NCBI RefSeq assembly: GCF_012910805.1
Contig: NZ_WTVK01000004.1
Coordinates: 84,148-148,147 of the forward strand
Source of the DNA: Aromatoleum evansii
GTDB lineage: Bacteria; Pseudomonadota; Gammaproteobacteria; Burkholderiales; Rhodocyclaceae
Reading direction: 5' to 3'
DNA length: 64,000 nt
The notes beneath the pieces were generated by a model. The model did no database searches and had not been told where the DNA came from. It saw nothing but the letters and a program-made list of their open reading frames with translations. A program made the position numbers and the translations under genes. Positions 20,632-29,979 of this stretch are shown piece by piece (position 1 is the first letter of the stretch; every line of letters begins with the position of its first letter).

Positions 20632-22362
20632 TCATGCTGTCTCCCCCGCGGCGTCCGGGGCGGGCTCGCGCGCCGCGTCGTCCTCGTGCAGGCGCTTGAG
20701 CCGGTAGGCAAACTGCGGCCGGGTCAGGCCGAGCATGCGTGCGGCCGATGACAGGTTGCCGCGCGCCCTGTCCATCGCGGTCTCGAGCAGCATCGCCTCG
20801 ACCTCGTTCAGCGTCATCGCGCCTTCGCACACGGCGTCGCACAGCGCACGGCCGACCTTCGGCCCGTGGATGTCGAGCTTGCCGTCCGAGTCGAGGCCCA
20901 ATTCCTGCACCTCGTCCTCGCTGCGCGACAGGAACAGGTGGTCGATCTCGATGCGGCCGCCGTGAGGGGCGAGGATCACGCCGCGCTCGATGGTGTTCTG
21001 CAGCTCGCGGATGTTGCCGGGCCATGCGTAGCCGACCAGCGCCTTCTTGGCCTTGTCGGTGAAGCCGAGCAGCTTCTTGCCGTTGATTGCGGCGTACTTC
21101 TCGAGGAAGTGCTTGGCCAGCGGCGAGATGTCGTCGCGCCGTTCGCGCAGCGCGGGGATGTTGATCTGCAAGGCGTTGAGGCGGTAGTAGAGGTCGGCCC
21201 GGAAACGGCCTTCCTTGACGAGCTGCGCGAGGCCGGCGTTGGTCGCTGCGACAAGGCGGACGTTGATCTTGCGCACCTTGTCGTCGCCGAGACGTTCGAC
21301 CTCCCCCTCCTGCAGCACGCGCAGCAGCTTGCTCTGCGCGGTGAGCGGCAGGTCGCCGACCTCATCGAGGAAGAGCGTGCCGCCGTCCGCGCGCTCGAAA
21401 CGTCCGGGGCGGGAGACCTGCGCGCCCGTGTAGGCGCCCTTCTCCACACCGAAGAGTTCCGATTCGACGAGGTCGTGCGGAATCGCGGCGCAGTTGATCG
21501 CAACCAGCGGCTTGTCGCGTCGGTTGCTCATCTCGTGCAGAGCTCGCGCGAAGAGCTCCTTGCCTACGCCGGTCTCGCCCAGCAGCAGCACGGTAATCTG
21601 TCCTGCCGCGGCCTGCTTCACGAGTTCCAGCGCGTGACGGAAGCCGGCGGAATTGCCGATCATGTCCGCGGGGAGGTTTTCCTTCTCGGCGATGGTCGAG
21701 CGCAGCTGCACGACCTGGGTCTGCAGGTCGAACAACTGATCGGCGATGGGGTCGGGGGCGAAGCGGCGCATGTGTTCGTCGGCATCCTCCCATTCCTCGA
21801 TCGGCTTGCCGACGATGCGGCAGCAATCGTCGCCCATGCCCGCGCATTCGACCTCCTTGAACAGGATCTGCCGCCCCATGAAGGCGGACGAATAGCCGCA
21901 GGCGTAGCCGATCTGGGTCCAGCACACCGGTTCGTCGTGAATGCCGAACTGGCGGCGATGGGATTGCCCTTCCCAGGAGTTGATCCAGCGGAACTCGCAA
22001 TGAAAGATTCCCGCCTCGCGGTCGACCTCGACGCGGATCGGGATCACGCCGACGATGCCTTCGAGCGAGTGCAGCTGCGGACCGGTCATGAAGGCGTCGG
22101 CTTCGCTGAGCTCGGGCATGCGCGTGCGGACAAGTTCGGCGTCACGCACGCCGGAGGCGTAACCCATGCGCAGCAGCAGTCCGCGCGCACGGTTCATGCC
22201 CAGCGTGTCGATGAGCTCCTTGCGCAGCGAGGCTTGCGCCTCGGCATGCACGAGCAGCATGCGGTGCTCGTGCAGCCAGATCTGGCCCGTTTCCGCGCAG
22301 AAATGAACGCGTGCGCGCAGGTCGTCTGCCGCGACGCGCGCCTTGGGATGGGCCCTGGTCAT
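20632..22362 (-). CDS. Sigma-54-dependent phenol-responsive regulator, XylR/DmpR/MopR family
   Basis: 576 residues. The N-terminal XylR_N/V4R sensor (about 1-210) carries C147, E170, C173 and C181, spaced as the MopR zinc ligands, plus H98 and W126 at the positions of MopR's phenol-contacting His and Trp. A linker leads to an AAA+ domain (about 235-465): Walker A GETGVGKE, a GAYTGA loop (the usual GAFTGA with Phe to Tyr), Walker [12 protein letters not shown], and an R-finger region. The Fis-type HTH is at the C-terminus ([23 protein letters not shown] in part). It is transcribed divergently from the phenol operon, whose control region has matching activator sites and a sigma-54 promoter. PdeR of A. 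aromaticum is the likely functional counterpart. Confidence 0.95.
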   Translation of the reverse strand: MTRAHPKARVAADDLRARVHFCAETGQIWLHEHRMLLVHAEAQASLRKELIDTLGMNRARGLLLRMGYASGVRDAELVRTRMPELSEADAFMTGPQLHSLEGIVGVIPIRVEVDREAGIFHCEFRWINSWEGQSHRRQFGIHDEPVCWTQIGYACGYSSAFMGRQILFKEVECAGMGDDCCRIVGKPIEEWEDADEHMRRFAPDPIADQLFDLQTQVVQLRSTIAEKENLPADMIGNSAGFRHALELVKQAAAGQITVLLLGETGVGKELFARALHEMSNRRDKPLVAINCAAIPHDLVESELFGVEKGAYTGAQVSRPGRFERADGGTLFLDEVGDLPLTAQSKLLRVLQEGEVERLGDDKVRKINVRLVAATNAGLAQLVKEGRFRADLYYRLNALQINIPALRERRDDISPLAKHFLEKYAAINGKKLLGFTDKAKKALVGYAWPGNIRELQNTIERGVILAPHGGRIEIDHLFLSRSEDEVQELGLDSDGKLDIHGPKVGRALCDAVCEGAMTLNEVEAMLLETAMDRARGNLSSAARMLGLTRPQFAYRLKRLHEDDAAREPAPDAAGETA

Positions 22363-22494
22363 TGCCTGGTCCTCATGTGTGATCTCCTCCTGGATCGTTC
22401 CTTCTACGCGTCGCCCACGCTAGTCGTATTGACCCAAGTCAAACGATTTGAAGTCGTGCTTTTTGCTTGCCATTCGGAGGGGGCGGAAGCGAGT

Positions 22495-22509
22495 TCACCA
22501 AATGATCAA
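22495..22509 (-). promoter_or_regulatory. Upstream activator site 1 for the XylR/DmpR-type regulator
   Basis: On the minus strand it reads TTGATCATTTGGTGA. It shares 14 of 15 bases with the second site 41 bases downstream and resembles the TTGATCAATTGATCAA-like sites of XylR/DmpR relatives. About 215 bases separate it from the -24 element. Confidence 0.65.
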
Positions 22510-22535
22510 TCGGTCGATGGATGGCCGCGAAAAGA

Positions 22536-22550
22536 TCATCAAATGATCAA
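22536..22550 (-). promoter_or_regulatory. Upstream activator site 2 for the XylR/DmpR-type regulator
   Basis: Minus strand TTGATCATTTGATGA, which is part of the perfect inverted repeat GATCAT-CAA-ATGATC at 22534-22548. The 41-base repeat distance is close to four helical turns, so both sites face the same side of DNA. The -24 element is about 174 bases downstream. Confidence 0.7.
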
Positions 22551-22723
22551 CTGCGCACTTGCGCATGGTCCTGCATCTCTTGCGCAGCCAGGCGTTTCGC
22601 GAGTCTCGAAAAGAATTTTTTCCGCAACTGCGTAACGCGCCCGACAGCCTTTCGGCGCAGCCTCCCCTACCCGATTCACCACCCCCATGGCATGCACTGT
22701 TGCTGCATTGCGTCAGCCCATGC

Positions 22724-22739
22724 TGGCACAGCGGTTGCG
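22724..22739 (+). promoter_or_regulatory. Sigma-54 (-24/-12) promoter of the phenol operon
   Basis: TGGCAC, five bases, then TTGC: an exact match to the core sigma-54 consensus. It lies 72 bases before the ppsA ATG. Transcription would start near 22750. Confidence 0.88.
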
Positions 22740-22811
22740 ATGGCTGTCCGGCAACCGGCCGCGAAACGAGTCCGGTGAAACCCAAAACTACACAAGCACG
22801 AGGGGACACAC

Positions 22812-24647
22812 ATGAAGTTTCCTGTTCCGCACGATGTGAAGGGCAAAACGATTCCGGGGACCGAAGGCTGGGAGCGGATGTATCCGTACCAATACCAGTT
22901 CGTCACCGACGACGCCGAGCGCAACCAGTACGAGAAGGAGACGTTCTGGTTCTACGACGGACTGCATTACCCGGAACCGCTCTACCCCTTCGACACGATC
23001 TGGGACGAGGCCTGGTACCTCGCGCTGTCGCAGTTCAACAACCGCATCTTCCAGGTGCCGCCGGTGCGCGGCGTCGATCACCGCATCATCAACGGCTACG
23101 TCTATATCTCGCCGGTGCCGGTGAAGAACCCGGACGAGATCGGCCAGCGCGTGCCCAACTTCATGGAGCGAGCCGGCTACTACTACAAGAACTGGGACGA
23201 GCTCGAGGCGAAGTGGAAGACCAAGATGGAGGGCACGATCGCCGAGCTGGAGGCGCTGCAGATTCCGCGCCTGCCGGAGGTCGAGGACCTGAAGGTGGTG
23301 ACCGACGGTGTCGGCGAATCGACCGCCTACCACCTGCTGAAGAACTACGACGATCTGATCAACCTCGGCATCCGCTGCTGGCAGTATCACTTCGAGTTCC
23401 TGAACCTGGGCTACGCGGCCTACGTGTTCTTCATGGATTTCACGCAGAAGCTGTTCCCCAGCATCCCGCTGCAGCGCGTGACGCAGATGATCTCGGGCAT
23501 CGACGTGATCATGTACAAGTCCGACGACGAACTGAAGGCGCTGGCGAAAAAGGCCGTCGCGCTCGAAGTCGATGACGTCGTGACGGGCCACCGCGAGTGG
23601 ACGGACGTGAAGGCGGCGCTCGCCGGCCGGCGCCATGGCGACGAGTGGCTCGCGGCCTTCGAGAAGGCGCGCTATCCGTGGTTCAACATCTCGTCCGGCA
23701 CGGGCTGGTTCCACACCGACCGCAGCTGGAACGACAACCTGAACCTGCCGCTCGACGGCATCCAGACCTACATCAACAAGCTGCGCGACGGGCAGGAGAT
23801 CGACCGTCCGATGGAGGCGGTGCGTGCCGAGCGCGACCGCGTGACGGCCGAGTACCGCGACCTGATCGACAACGACCAGGACCGCAAGCAGTTCGACGAG
23901 CTGCTGGGATGCGCGCGAACCGTCTTCCCCTACGTCGAGAACCACCTGTTCTACGTCGAGCATTGGTTCCACTCGGTCTTCTGGAACAAGATGCGCGAAG
24001 TCGCCGCGATCATGCAGGAACATGGCGTGATCGCCGAGATTGAGGACGTCTGGTACCTGCGCCGCGACGAGATCAAGCAGGCGCTGTGGGACATCGTCAC
24101 CGCGTGGGCGACGGGCGTGACGCCGCGCGGCACGAAGACGTGGCCGGCCGAGATCGAGTGGCGCAAGGGCGTGATGCAGAAGTTCCGCGAGTGGGCACCG
24201 CCGCCGGCGATCGGCATCGCGCCGGAAGTGATCCAGGAGCCCTTCACGATCGTGCTGTGGGGCGTGACGAACAGCTCGCTGTCGGCCTGGGCCTCGGTGC
24301 AGGAAGTCGCCGACCCGGACAGCATCACCGAGCTGAAGGGCTTCCCGGCGAGCCCGGGCCTGGTCGAAGGCAAGGCACGCGTGTGCCGCAGCGCGGAGGA
24401 GATCCGCGACCTGCAGGAGGGCGAGATCCTCGTCGCGCCGACGACCTCGCCGTCCTGGGCACCGGCCTTCGCGAAGATCAAGGCCTGCATCACCGACGTC
24501 GGCGGCGTGATGAGCCACGCGGCGATCGTGTGCCGCGAATACGGCATGCCGGCCGTCGTCGGCACCGGCCATTCCACCCGTGTGATCAAGACCGGCATGA
24601 CATTGCGCGTCGATGGCTCGTCCGGCCTGGTCACCATCGTCCAGTGA
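22812..24647 (+). CDS. ppsA: Phenylphosphate synthase, swivelling phosphohistidine subunit (PpsA)
   Basis: 611 residues. Phenylphosphate synthase phosphorylates phenol with the beta-phosphate of ATP, giving phenylphosphate, AMP and phosphate; it is the first step of anaerobic phenol degradation. This subunit resembles the mobile phosphohistidine domain of PEP synthase. The conserved segment DVGGVMSHAAIVCREYGMPAVVG (in parts) places the phosphoryl-carrying histidine at His569. The long N-terminal part (about 1-480) is specific to this enzyme and probably binds phenol. It is the first gene after the sigma-54 promoter, with 13 bases to ppsB. The naming follows the Thauera aromatica 70 kDa subunit. 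Confidence 0.94.
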   Translation: MKFPVPHDVKGKTIPGTEGWERMYPYQYQFVTDDAERNQYEKETFWFYDGLHYPEPLYPFDTIWDEAWYLALSQFNNRIFQVPPVRGVDHRIINGYVYISPVPVKNPDEIGQRVPNFMERAGYYYKNWDELEAKWKTKMEGTIAELEALQIPRLPEVEDLKVVTDGVGESTAYHLLKNYDDLINLGIRCWQYHFEFLNLGYAAYVFFMDFTQKLFPSIPLQRVTQMISGIDVIMYKSDDELKALAKKAVALEVDDVVTGHREWTDVKAALAGRRHGDEWLAAFEKARYPWFNISSGTGWFHTDRSWNDNLNLPLDGIQTYINKLRDGQEIDRPMEAVRAERDRVTAEYRDLIDNDQDRKQFDELLGCARTVFPYVENHLFYVEHWFHSVFWNKMREVAAIMQEHGVIAEIEDVWYLRRDEIKQALWDIVTAWATGVTPRGTKTWPAEIEWRKGVMQKFREWAPPPAIGIAPEVIQEPFTIVLWGVTNSSLSAWASVQEVADPDSITELKGFPASPGLVEGKARVCRSAEEIRDLQEGEILVAPTTSPSWAPAFAKIKACITDVGGVMSHAAIVCREYGMPAVVGTGHSTRVIKTGMTLRVDGSSGLVTIVQ

Positions 24648-24660
24648 AGAGGGAAACAGC

Positions 24661-25788
24661 ATGGGAAGCGCTCTGATGGCTGAAGAAGTGCGCCTCGCCC
24701 CCGGCATCGACAGCCGGGCGCCCAAGGTGTGCATGTTCGAGGACTGCAACAAGGACTCCGTGCCGCTTGTCGGCGGGAAGTGTTCGTCACTCGGCGAGCT
24801 GATCAACGCGGGTGTCCGGGTGCCACCGGGCTTCGCAGTGACGACGGCGGGCTACGCGCAGTTCATGCACGAGGCCGGCATCCACGACGAGGTCAACGCC
24901 CTGCTGCAGGGGCTGGACCACGACGACATGGACCGCCTCGAAGAGGCTTCGCGCCGGATCCGCGAAATGATCGAGTCGCGGCCGATCTCGATCGAGCTGG
25001 AGGACCTGATCGCCGAGGCCTACCGCAAGCTGTCGGTGCGCTGCTACCTGCCGGCGGTGCCGGTGGCGGTGCGATCGAGCGCGACGGCCGAGGACCTGCC
25101 GGGCGCGAGCTTCGCCGGCCAGCAGGACACCTACCTGTGGATCCGCGGCATCGACGAGGTCATCCACCACATTCGGCGCTGCTTCTCCAGCCTCTACACG
25201 GCGCGTGCCATCGCCTACCGCATCCGCATGGGTTTCCCGCACGAGCAGGTGGCGATCAGCGTGGGCGTGCAGAAGATGGCGAACGCCTACACCGCGGGGG
25301 TGATGTTCACGCTGCATCCCTCGACCGGCGACCGCTCGGTGATCGTGATCGACTCGAACTTCGGCTTCGGCGAGTCGGTGGTGTCGGGTGAGGTGACGCC
25401 GGACAACTTCGTCGTCAACAAGGTCACGCTGGACATCATCGAGCGGACGATCTCGACCAAGGAGGTCTGCTACACGGCGGACCTCAAGCTGCAGCGCTCG
25501 GTCGCGATGGAGGTGCCGGCCGAGCGCCAGAACATCCAGTCGGTGCTCGACGACGAAATCACCGAGCTCGCGTGGATGGCCAAGAAGATCGAGAAGCACT
25601 ACGGCCGGCCGATGGACATCGAGTGGGCGATCGACAAGAACCTGCCCGCGGGCGGCAACGTTTTCATCCTGCAGGCGCGCCCCGAGACGATCTGGAGCAA
25701 CAAGCAGAAGGCACCGGCGACGACCGGGGCGACGTCGGCGATGGATTACATCGTCTCGAACCTGCTCGTCGGCAAGCGCCTGTCCTGA
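24661..25788 (+). CDS. ppsB: Phenylphosphate synthase, ATP-binding subunit (PpsB)
   Basis: 375 residues resembling the N-terminal ATP-grasp domain of PEP synthase: VGGKCSSLGELINAGVRVPPGFAVTT (in parts), AVRSSATAEDLPGASFAGQQDTYL (in parts), ARAIAYRIRMGF, and the terminal FILQARPETIW. It would transfer a pyrophosphoryl group from ATP to the catalytic His of PpsA. The ATG at 24661 fits the conserved start; an upstream in-frame codon overlaps ppsA. Thus PEP synthase function is split over two genes here, as known for this enzyme. Confidence 0.94.
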   Translation: MGSALMAEEVRLAPGIDSRAPKVCMFEDCNKDSVPLVGGKCSSLGELINAGVRVPPGFAVTTAGYAQFMHEAGIHDEVNALLQGLDHDDMDRLEEASRRIREMIESRPISIELEDLIAEAYRKLSVRCYLPAVPVAVRSSATAEDLPGASFAGQQDTYLWIRGIDEVIHHIRRCFSSLYTARAIAYRIRMGFPHEQVAISVGVQKMANAYTAGVMFTLHPSTGDRSVIVIDSNFGFGESVVSGEVTPDNFVVNKVTLDIIERTISTKEVCYTADLKLQRSVAMEVPAERQNIQSVLDDEITELAWMAKKIEKHYGRPMDIEWAIDKNLPAGGNVFILQARPETIWSNKQKAPATTGATSAMDYIVSNLLVGKRLS

Positions 25789-25801
25789 GGAGGAATGGAT
25801 C

Positions 25802-26470
25802 GTGATCGTACGCAACTGGATGCAAGCCAATCCCGCGGTGCTCGGCAGCGACACGCTGCTGTCGGAGGCGAAGCGGATCCTGTCCGAAACCAATTTGCAT
25901 GCCCTGCCCGTCGTCGATGACGGACGGCTGCGCGGACTCGTCACCCGCGCCGGCTGCCTGCGCGCAGCTCACGCGGCCATCCGCAGCCAGAGCCCGGACG
26001 AGCTGAACTACTTCTCGAACCACGTGAAGGTGAAGGACATCATGGTGCGCAACCCCGCGACCATCGATGCCAACGACACGATGGAGCGCTGTCTTCAGGT
26101 CGGCCAGCAGGCGGGCGTCGGCCAGCTGCCGGTGATGGATGACGGCCATGTGGTCGGGATGATCTCGGCGATCGAGATGTTCTCGCTCGCGGCGCATTTC
26201 CTCGGCGCGTGGGAGCGCAGGAGCGGCGTGACGCTCGCGCCGACGCGCATCGGCCCAGGAACGATCGGCCGCATCGCCGACATCGTCGAGGGCACGGGCG
26301 CCGAGGTACACGCGATCTACCCGATCAGCCTGGGGCCAAAGGGCGTCGCGAGTGGCGACCAGGAGCGCAAGGTCATCGTCCGCTTCCATCACGCCGACAC
26401 CGCCGAGGTCACGCGCGCGCTCACGGCCGCCGGCTACGAAGTCATCGAGTCGGTGCAGGCAATGCACTGA
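25802..26470 (+). CDS. ppsC: Phenylphosphate synthase, CBS-domain subunit (PpsC)
   Basis: 222 residues with two CBS motifs (about 1-60, LSEAKRILSETNLHALPVVDDGRLRGLVT in parts; about 75-130, TMERCLQVGQQAGVGQLPVMDDGHVVGM in parts). The last 80 residues (GRIADIVEGTGAEVHAIYPIS, RKVIVRFHHADTAEVTRALTAAGYEV in part) look ACT-like. In T. aromatica the third subunit stimulates the synthase. CBS domains commonly bind adenine nucleotides, so an energy-sensing role is plausible. The start is a GTG with AGGAGG 7 bases upstream; an out-of-frame ATG sits between them. Confidence 0.9.
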   Translation: MIVRNWMQANPAVLGSDTLLSEAKRILSETNLHALPVVDDGRLRGLVTRAGCLRAAHAAIRSQSPDELNYFSNHVKVKDIMVRNPATIDANDTMERCLQVGQQAGVGQLPVMDDGHVVGMISAIEMFSLAAHFLGAWERRSGVTLAPTRIGPGTIGRIADIVEGTGAEVHAIYPISLGPKGVASGDQERKVIVRFHHADTAEVTRALTAAGYEVIESVQAMH

Positions 26471-26517
26471 TTCCCATCACACAACAACCCCAACTTTCCA
26501 GCCAAGGAGACATCCGA

Positions 26518-27939
26518 ATGGACCTGAGGTACTTCATCAACCAGTGCGCCGAAGCTCATGAACTCAAGCGCGTGACGACCGAGGTCGACTGGAATCTGGA
26601 GCTTTCGCACGTCTCGAAGCTCACCGAAGAGAAGAAAGGCCCGGCACTGCTGTTCGAGAGCGTGAAGGGCTACGACACGCCGGTGTTCACCGGCGCCTTC
26701 GCGACGACCAAGCGGCTCGCGATCATGCTGGGCCTGCCGCACGACCTGACGCTGTGCCAGTCGGCGCAGCAGTGGATGAAGAAGACGATCACGTCCGAGG
26801 GCCTGATCAAGGCGAAGGAAGTGAAGGACGGGCCGGTGCTGGAAAACGTGCTGACCGGCAACAAGGTCGATCTCAACATGTTCCCGGTGCCCAAGTTCTT
26901 CCCGCTCGACGGCGGGCGCTACATCGGGACGATGGTGTCGGTGGTGCTGCGTGACCCGGAGACGGGCGAAGTGAACCTCGGCACCTACCGCATGCAGATG
27001 CTCGACGACAAGCGCTGCGGCGTGCAGATCCTGCCCGGCAAGCGCGGCGAGCGGATCATGAAGAAGTACGCCAAGATGGGCAAGAAGATGCCTGCGGCGG
27101 CGATCATCGGCTGCGATCCGCTGATCTTCATGGCCGGCACGCTGATGCACAAGGGCGCGTCCGACTACGACATCACTGGCACGGTGCGCGGCCAGCAGTC
27201 CGAGTTCCTGATGGCGCCGCTGACCGGACTGCCGGTGCCGGCGGGCGCGGAGATCGTCCTCGAAGGAGAGATCGACCCGAACAATTTCCTGCCGGAAGGC
27301 CCGTTCGCCGAATACACGGGTTATTACACGGACGAGCTGCACAAGCCGATTCCGAAGCCGGTGCTGGAAGTGCAGCAGATCCTGCATCGCAACAACCCCA
27401 TCCTGTGGGCGACCGGCCAGGGCCGTCCGGTGACCGACGTGCATATGCTGCTCGCCTTCACGCGCACGGCGACCTTGTGGACCGAGCTCGAGCAGATGCG
27501 CATCCCCGGCGTGCAGTCGGTGTGCGTGCTGCCGGAATCGGCGGGCCGCTTCTGGACGGTGGTGTCGGTGAAGCAGGCCTACCCGGGGCATTCGCGCCAG
27601 GTCGCCGATGCGGTGATCGGCAGCAACACCGGCAACTACGGCATGAAGGGCGTCATCACGGTCGACGAGGACATCCAGGCGGACGACCTGCAGCGGGTGT
27701 TCTGGGCGCTGTCCTGCCGCTACGACCCGATGCGCGGCACGGAGCTCATCAAGCGCGGCCGCTCGACGCCACTCGATCCGGCGCTCGACCCCGACTCCGA
27801 CAAGCTCATGACGTCCCGCATCCTGATGGACGCCTGCATTCCGTATGAATGGAAGCAGAAGCCGGTCGAGGCGCGCATGGACGAGGAGACGCTCGCGAAG
27901 ATCAAGGCGCGCTGGCACGAGTATGGAATCGGGATCTGA
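26518..27939 (+). CDS. ppcB: Phenylphosphate carboxylase UbiD-family subunit (beta)
   Basis: 473 residues (about 53 kDa) of the UbiD family, whose members (de)carboxylate aromatic rings using prenylated FMN. The core motifs are NLGTYRMQ, with Asn and Arg five residues apart as in Fdc1 N168/R173, and EGPFAEYTGYYT, with the E-x4-E pair equivalent to E277/E282. The metal-ligand Glu of UbiD (in SEYxxAG) is Asp here (ASDYDITG), and the following His-Arg-Gly region is replaced by LPGKRGE. With the delta, alpha and gamma genes it would carboxylate phenylphosphate to 4-hydroxybenzoate. Assignment as beta rests on gene order recalled from T. aromatica; alpha and beta could be swapped. Confidence 0.9.
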   Translation: MDLRYFINQCAEAHELKRVTTEVDWNLELSHVSKLTEEKKGPALLFESVKGYDTPVFTGAFATTKRLAIMLGLPHDLTLCQSAQQWMKKTITSEGLIKAKEVKDGPVLENVLTGNKVDLNMFPVPKFFPLDGGRYIGTMVSVVLRDPETGEVNLGTYRMQMLDDKRCGVQILPGKRGERIMKKYAKMGKKMPAAAIIGCDPLIFMAGTLMHKGASDYDITGTVRGQQSEFLMAPLTGLPVPAGAEIVLEGEIDPNNFLPEGPFAEYTGYYTDELHKPIPKPVLEVQQILHRNNPILWATGQGRPVTDVHMLLAFTRTATLWTELEQMRIPGVQSVCVLPESAGRFWTVVSVKQAYPGHSRQVADAVIGSNTGNYGMKGVITVDEDIQADDLQRVFWALSCRYDPMRGTELIKRGRSTPLDPALDPDSDKLMTSRILMDACIPYEWKQKPVEARMDEETLAKIKARWHEYGIGI

Positions 27940-27954
27940 CAAGGAATCGAAGAC

Positions 27955-28464
27955 ATGGAAAAGGCCAAGAACATCAAGCTGGTGATCCTCGACGTCGATG
28001 GCGTCATGACGGACGGCCGCATCGTCATCAACGACGACGGCATCGAGTCGCGCAACTTCGACATCAAGGACGGCATGGGCGTAGTGGTGCTGCAGCTGTG
28101 CGGCGTCGAGGTCGCGATCATCACTTCGAAGAAGTCCGGCGCGGTGCGCCATCGCGCCGAGGAGCTGAAGATCAAGCGCTTCCACGAGGGCATCAAGAAG
28201 AAGACCGAGCCCTACGCGCAGATGCTCGAGGAGATGAACATCTCCGACGCCGAGGTGTGCTACGTCGGCGACGACCTGGTGGATCTGTCGATGATGAAGC
28301 GCGTCGGCTTGCCGGTTGCGGTCGGGGACGCGGTCGCGGACGTGAAGGAAGCCGCGGCCTACGTGACCACGGCGCGCGGCGGGCACGGCGCGGTGCGCGA
28401 GGTCGCCGAGCTGATCCTGAAGGCCCAGGGAAAGTGGGACGCAATGCTCTCGAAGATCCACTGA
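27955..28464 (+). CDS. ppcD: Phenylphosphate carboxylase HAD-family subunit (delta)
   Basis: 169 residues of the KdsC-like HAD phosphatase family. Motif I is LDVDGVMTDG with both aspartates, motif II/III residues lie in IITSKKSG and KKTEPYAQ, and motif IV is YVGDDLVDLSMM. In T. aromatica the 18 kDa delta subunit belongs to this family and is needed for carboxylation of phenylphosphate, probably removing the phosphoryl group to form the reactive phenolate. It lies 15 bases after ppcB and 45 before ppcA. Confidence 0.93.
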   Translation: MEKAKNIKLVILDVDGVMTDGRIVINDDGIESRNFDIKDGMGVVVLQLCGVEVAIITSKKSGAVRHRAEELKIKRFHEGIKKKTEPYAQMLEEMNISDAEVCYVGDDLVDLSMMKRVGLPVAVGDAVADVKEAAAYVTTARGGHGAVREVAELILKAQGKWDAMLSKIH

Positions 28465-28509
28465 TTCACCACCGCAGCGAACGGCATATCCATCACCAAG
28501 GAGACAGAC

Positions 28510-29970
28510 GTGGGAAAGATTTCGGCACCCCGCAACAACCGCGAGTTCATCGAGGCGTGCGTCAAGTCCGGCGACGCGGTGCGCATCAAGCAGGAAGTGG
28601 ATTGGGACAACGAGGCCGGCGCCATCGTGCGCCGCTGCTGCGAGCTCGGCGAAGCTGCGCCCTTCATGGAGAGCATCAAGGACTACCCGGGTTTCAGCTA
28701 CTTCGGCGCCCCGCTCTCGACCTACCGCCGCATGGCGATCTCGTTGGGCATGGATCCGAACTCGACGCTGCCGCAGATCGGCGCGGAGTACCTCAAGCGC
28801 ACGAACAGCGAGCCGGTCGCACCAGTCGTCATCGACAAGCGCGACGCACCGTGCAAGGAGAACATCCTGCTCGGCGCCGACGCCGACCTGTGCAAACTGC
28901 CGGTGCCGCTGGTGCATGACGGCGACGGCGGGCGTTACGTCGGGACCTGGCACGCGGTGATCACCAAGCACCCGGTGCGCGGCGACGTGAACTGGGGGAT
29001 GTACCGCCAGATGATGTGGGACAGCCGCACGATGAGCGGCGCCGTGTTCCCCTTCTCGGACCTCGGCAAGGCACTCACCGAGTACTACCTGCCGCGCGGT
29101 GAAGGCTGCCCCTTCGCGACCGCAATCGGCCTGTCGCCCCTGGCGGCGATGGCCGCGTGCGCGCCCTCACCCATCCCCGAGCCGGAGCTCACCGGCATGC
29201 TCTCCGGCGAGCCGGTGCGTCTCGTGAAGTGCGAGACAAACGACCTCGAAGTCCCCGCCGATGCCGAGATCATCATCGAGGGCATGATCCTGCCCGACTA
29301 CAAGGTCGAGGAAGGCCCGTTCGGCGAGTACACCGGCTACCGCACCAGCCCGCGCGACTTCCGCGTGACCTTCCGCGTCGATGCGATCACCTATCGCAAC
29401 AACGCCACGATGACGATCTCGAACATGGGCGTGCCGCAGGACGAGGGGCAGTTGCTGCGCTCGTTCTCGCTCGGGCTGGAGCTGGAGAAGCTGCTGAAGA
29501 GCCAGGGGATTCCGGTGACCGGCGTGTATATGCACCCGCGCTCGACGCACCACATGATGATCGTCGGCGTGAAGCCGACCTACGCCGGCATCGCGATGCA
29601 GATCGCGCAGCTCGCGTTCGGCTCCAAGCTCGGGCCGTGGTTCCACATGGTGATGGTGGTCGACGACCAGACCGACATCTTCAACTGGGACGAGGTCTAT
29701 CACGCGTTCTGCACGCGCTGCAATCCGGAGCGCGGCATCCACGTCTTCAAGAACACGACCGGCACGGCGCTGTACCCGCACGCCACTCCGCACGACCGCA
29801 AGTACTCGATCGGCTCGCAGGTGCTGTTCGACTGCCTGTGGCCGGTCGATTGGGACAAGACCAATGACGTGCCGACGCTCGTCAGCTTCAAGAACGTCTA
29901 CCCCAAGGACATCCAGGAGAAGGTCGTCAACAACTGGGCCGATTACGGCTTCCGCGGCGCGAAGAAATAA
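28510..29970 (+). CDS. ppcA: Phenylphosphate carboxylase UbiD-family subunit (alpha)
   Basis: 486 residues, UbiD family, paralogous to the beta subunit. It keeps NWGMYRQMM (Asn-Arg pair), PEPELTG (the Glu metal ligand) and EGPFGEYTGYRT (E-x4-E pair); the His of canonical UbiD is not seen at the expected place. It starts with GTG at 28510 (MGKISAPRNNREFIEAC), preceded by AAGGAGAC. It is expected to form the carboxylase core with the beta and gamma subunits, binding CO2 and the dephosphorylated phenol intermediate. The alpha assignment is by order and size. Confidence 0.9.
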   Translation: MGKISAPRNNREFIEACVKSGDAVRIKQEVDWDNEAGAIVRRCCELGEAAPFMESIKDYPGFSYFGAPLSTYRRMAISLGMDPNSTLPQIGAEYLKRTNSEPVAPVVIDKRDAPCKENILLGADADLCKLPVPLVHDGDGGRYVGTWHAVITKHPVRGDVNWGMYRQMMWDSRTMSGAVFPFSDLGKALTEYYLPRGEGCPFATAIGLSPLAAMAACAPSPIPEPELTGMLSGEPVRLVKCETNDLEVPADAEIIIEGMILPDYKVEEGPFGEYTGYRTSPRDFRVTFRVDAITYRNNATMTISNMGVPQDEGQLLRSFSLGLELEKLLKSQGIPVTGVYMHPRSTHHMMIVGVKPTYAGIAMQIAQLAFGSKLGPWFHMVMVVDDQTDIFNWDEVYHAFCTRCNPERGIHVFKNTTGTALYPHATPHDRKYSIGSQVLFDCLWPVDWDKTNDVPTLVSFKNVYPKDIQEKVVNNWADYGFRGAKK

Positions 29971-29979
29971 GGAGCGGTC

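Noticed and set aside
22381..22450. Sigma-70 promoter for the regulator gene on the minus strand
   Set aside because: TTGACT and TACGAC-like hexamers occur, but spacing is about 8 bases, too short for a promoter.
26434..28971. 845-codon minus-strand open frame opposite the carboxylase genes
   Set aside because: Low-complexity translation; the plus strand holds well-conserved UbiD and HAD proteins with ribosome sites.
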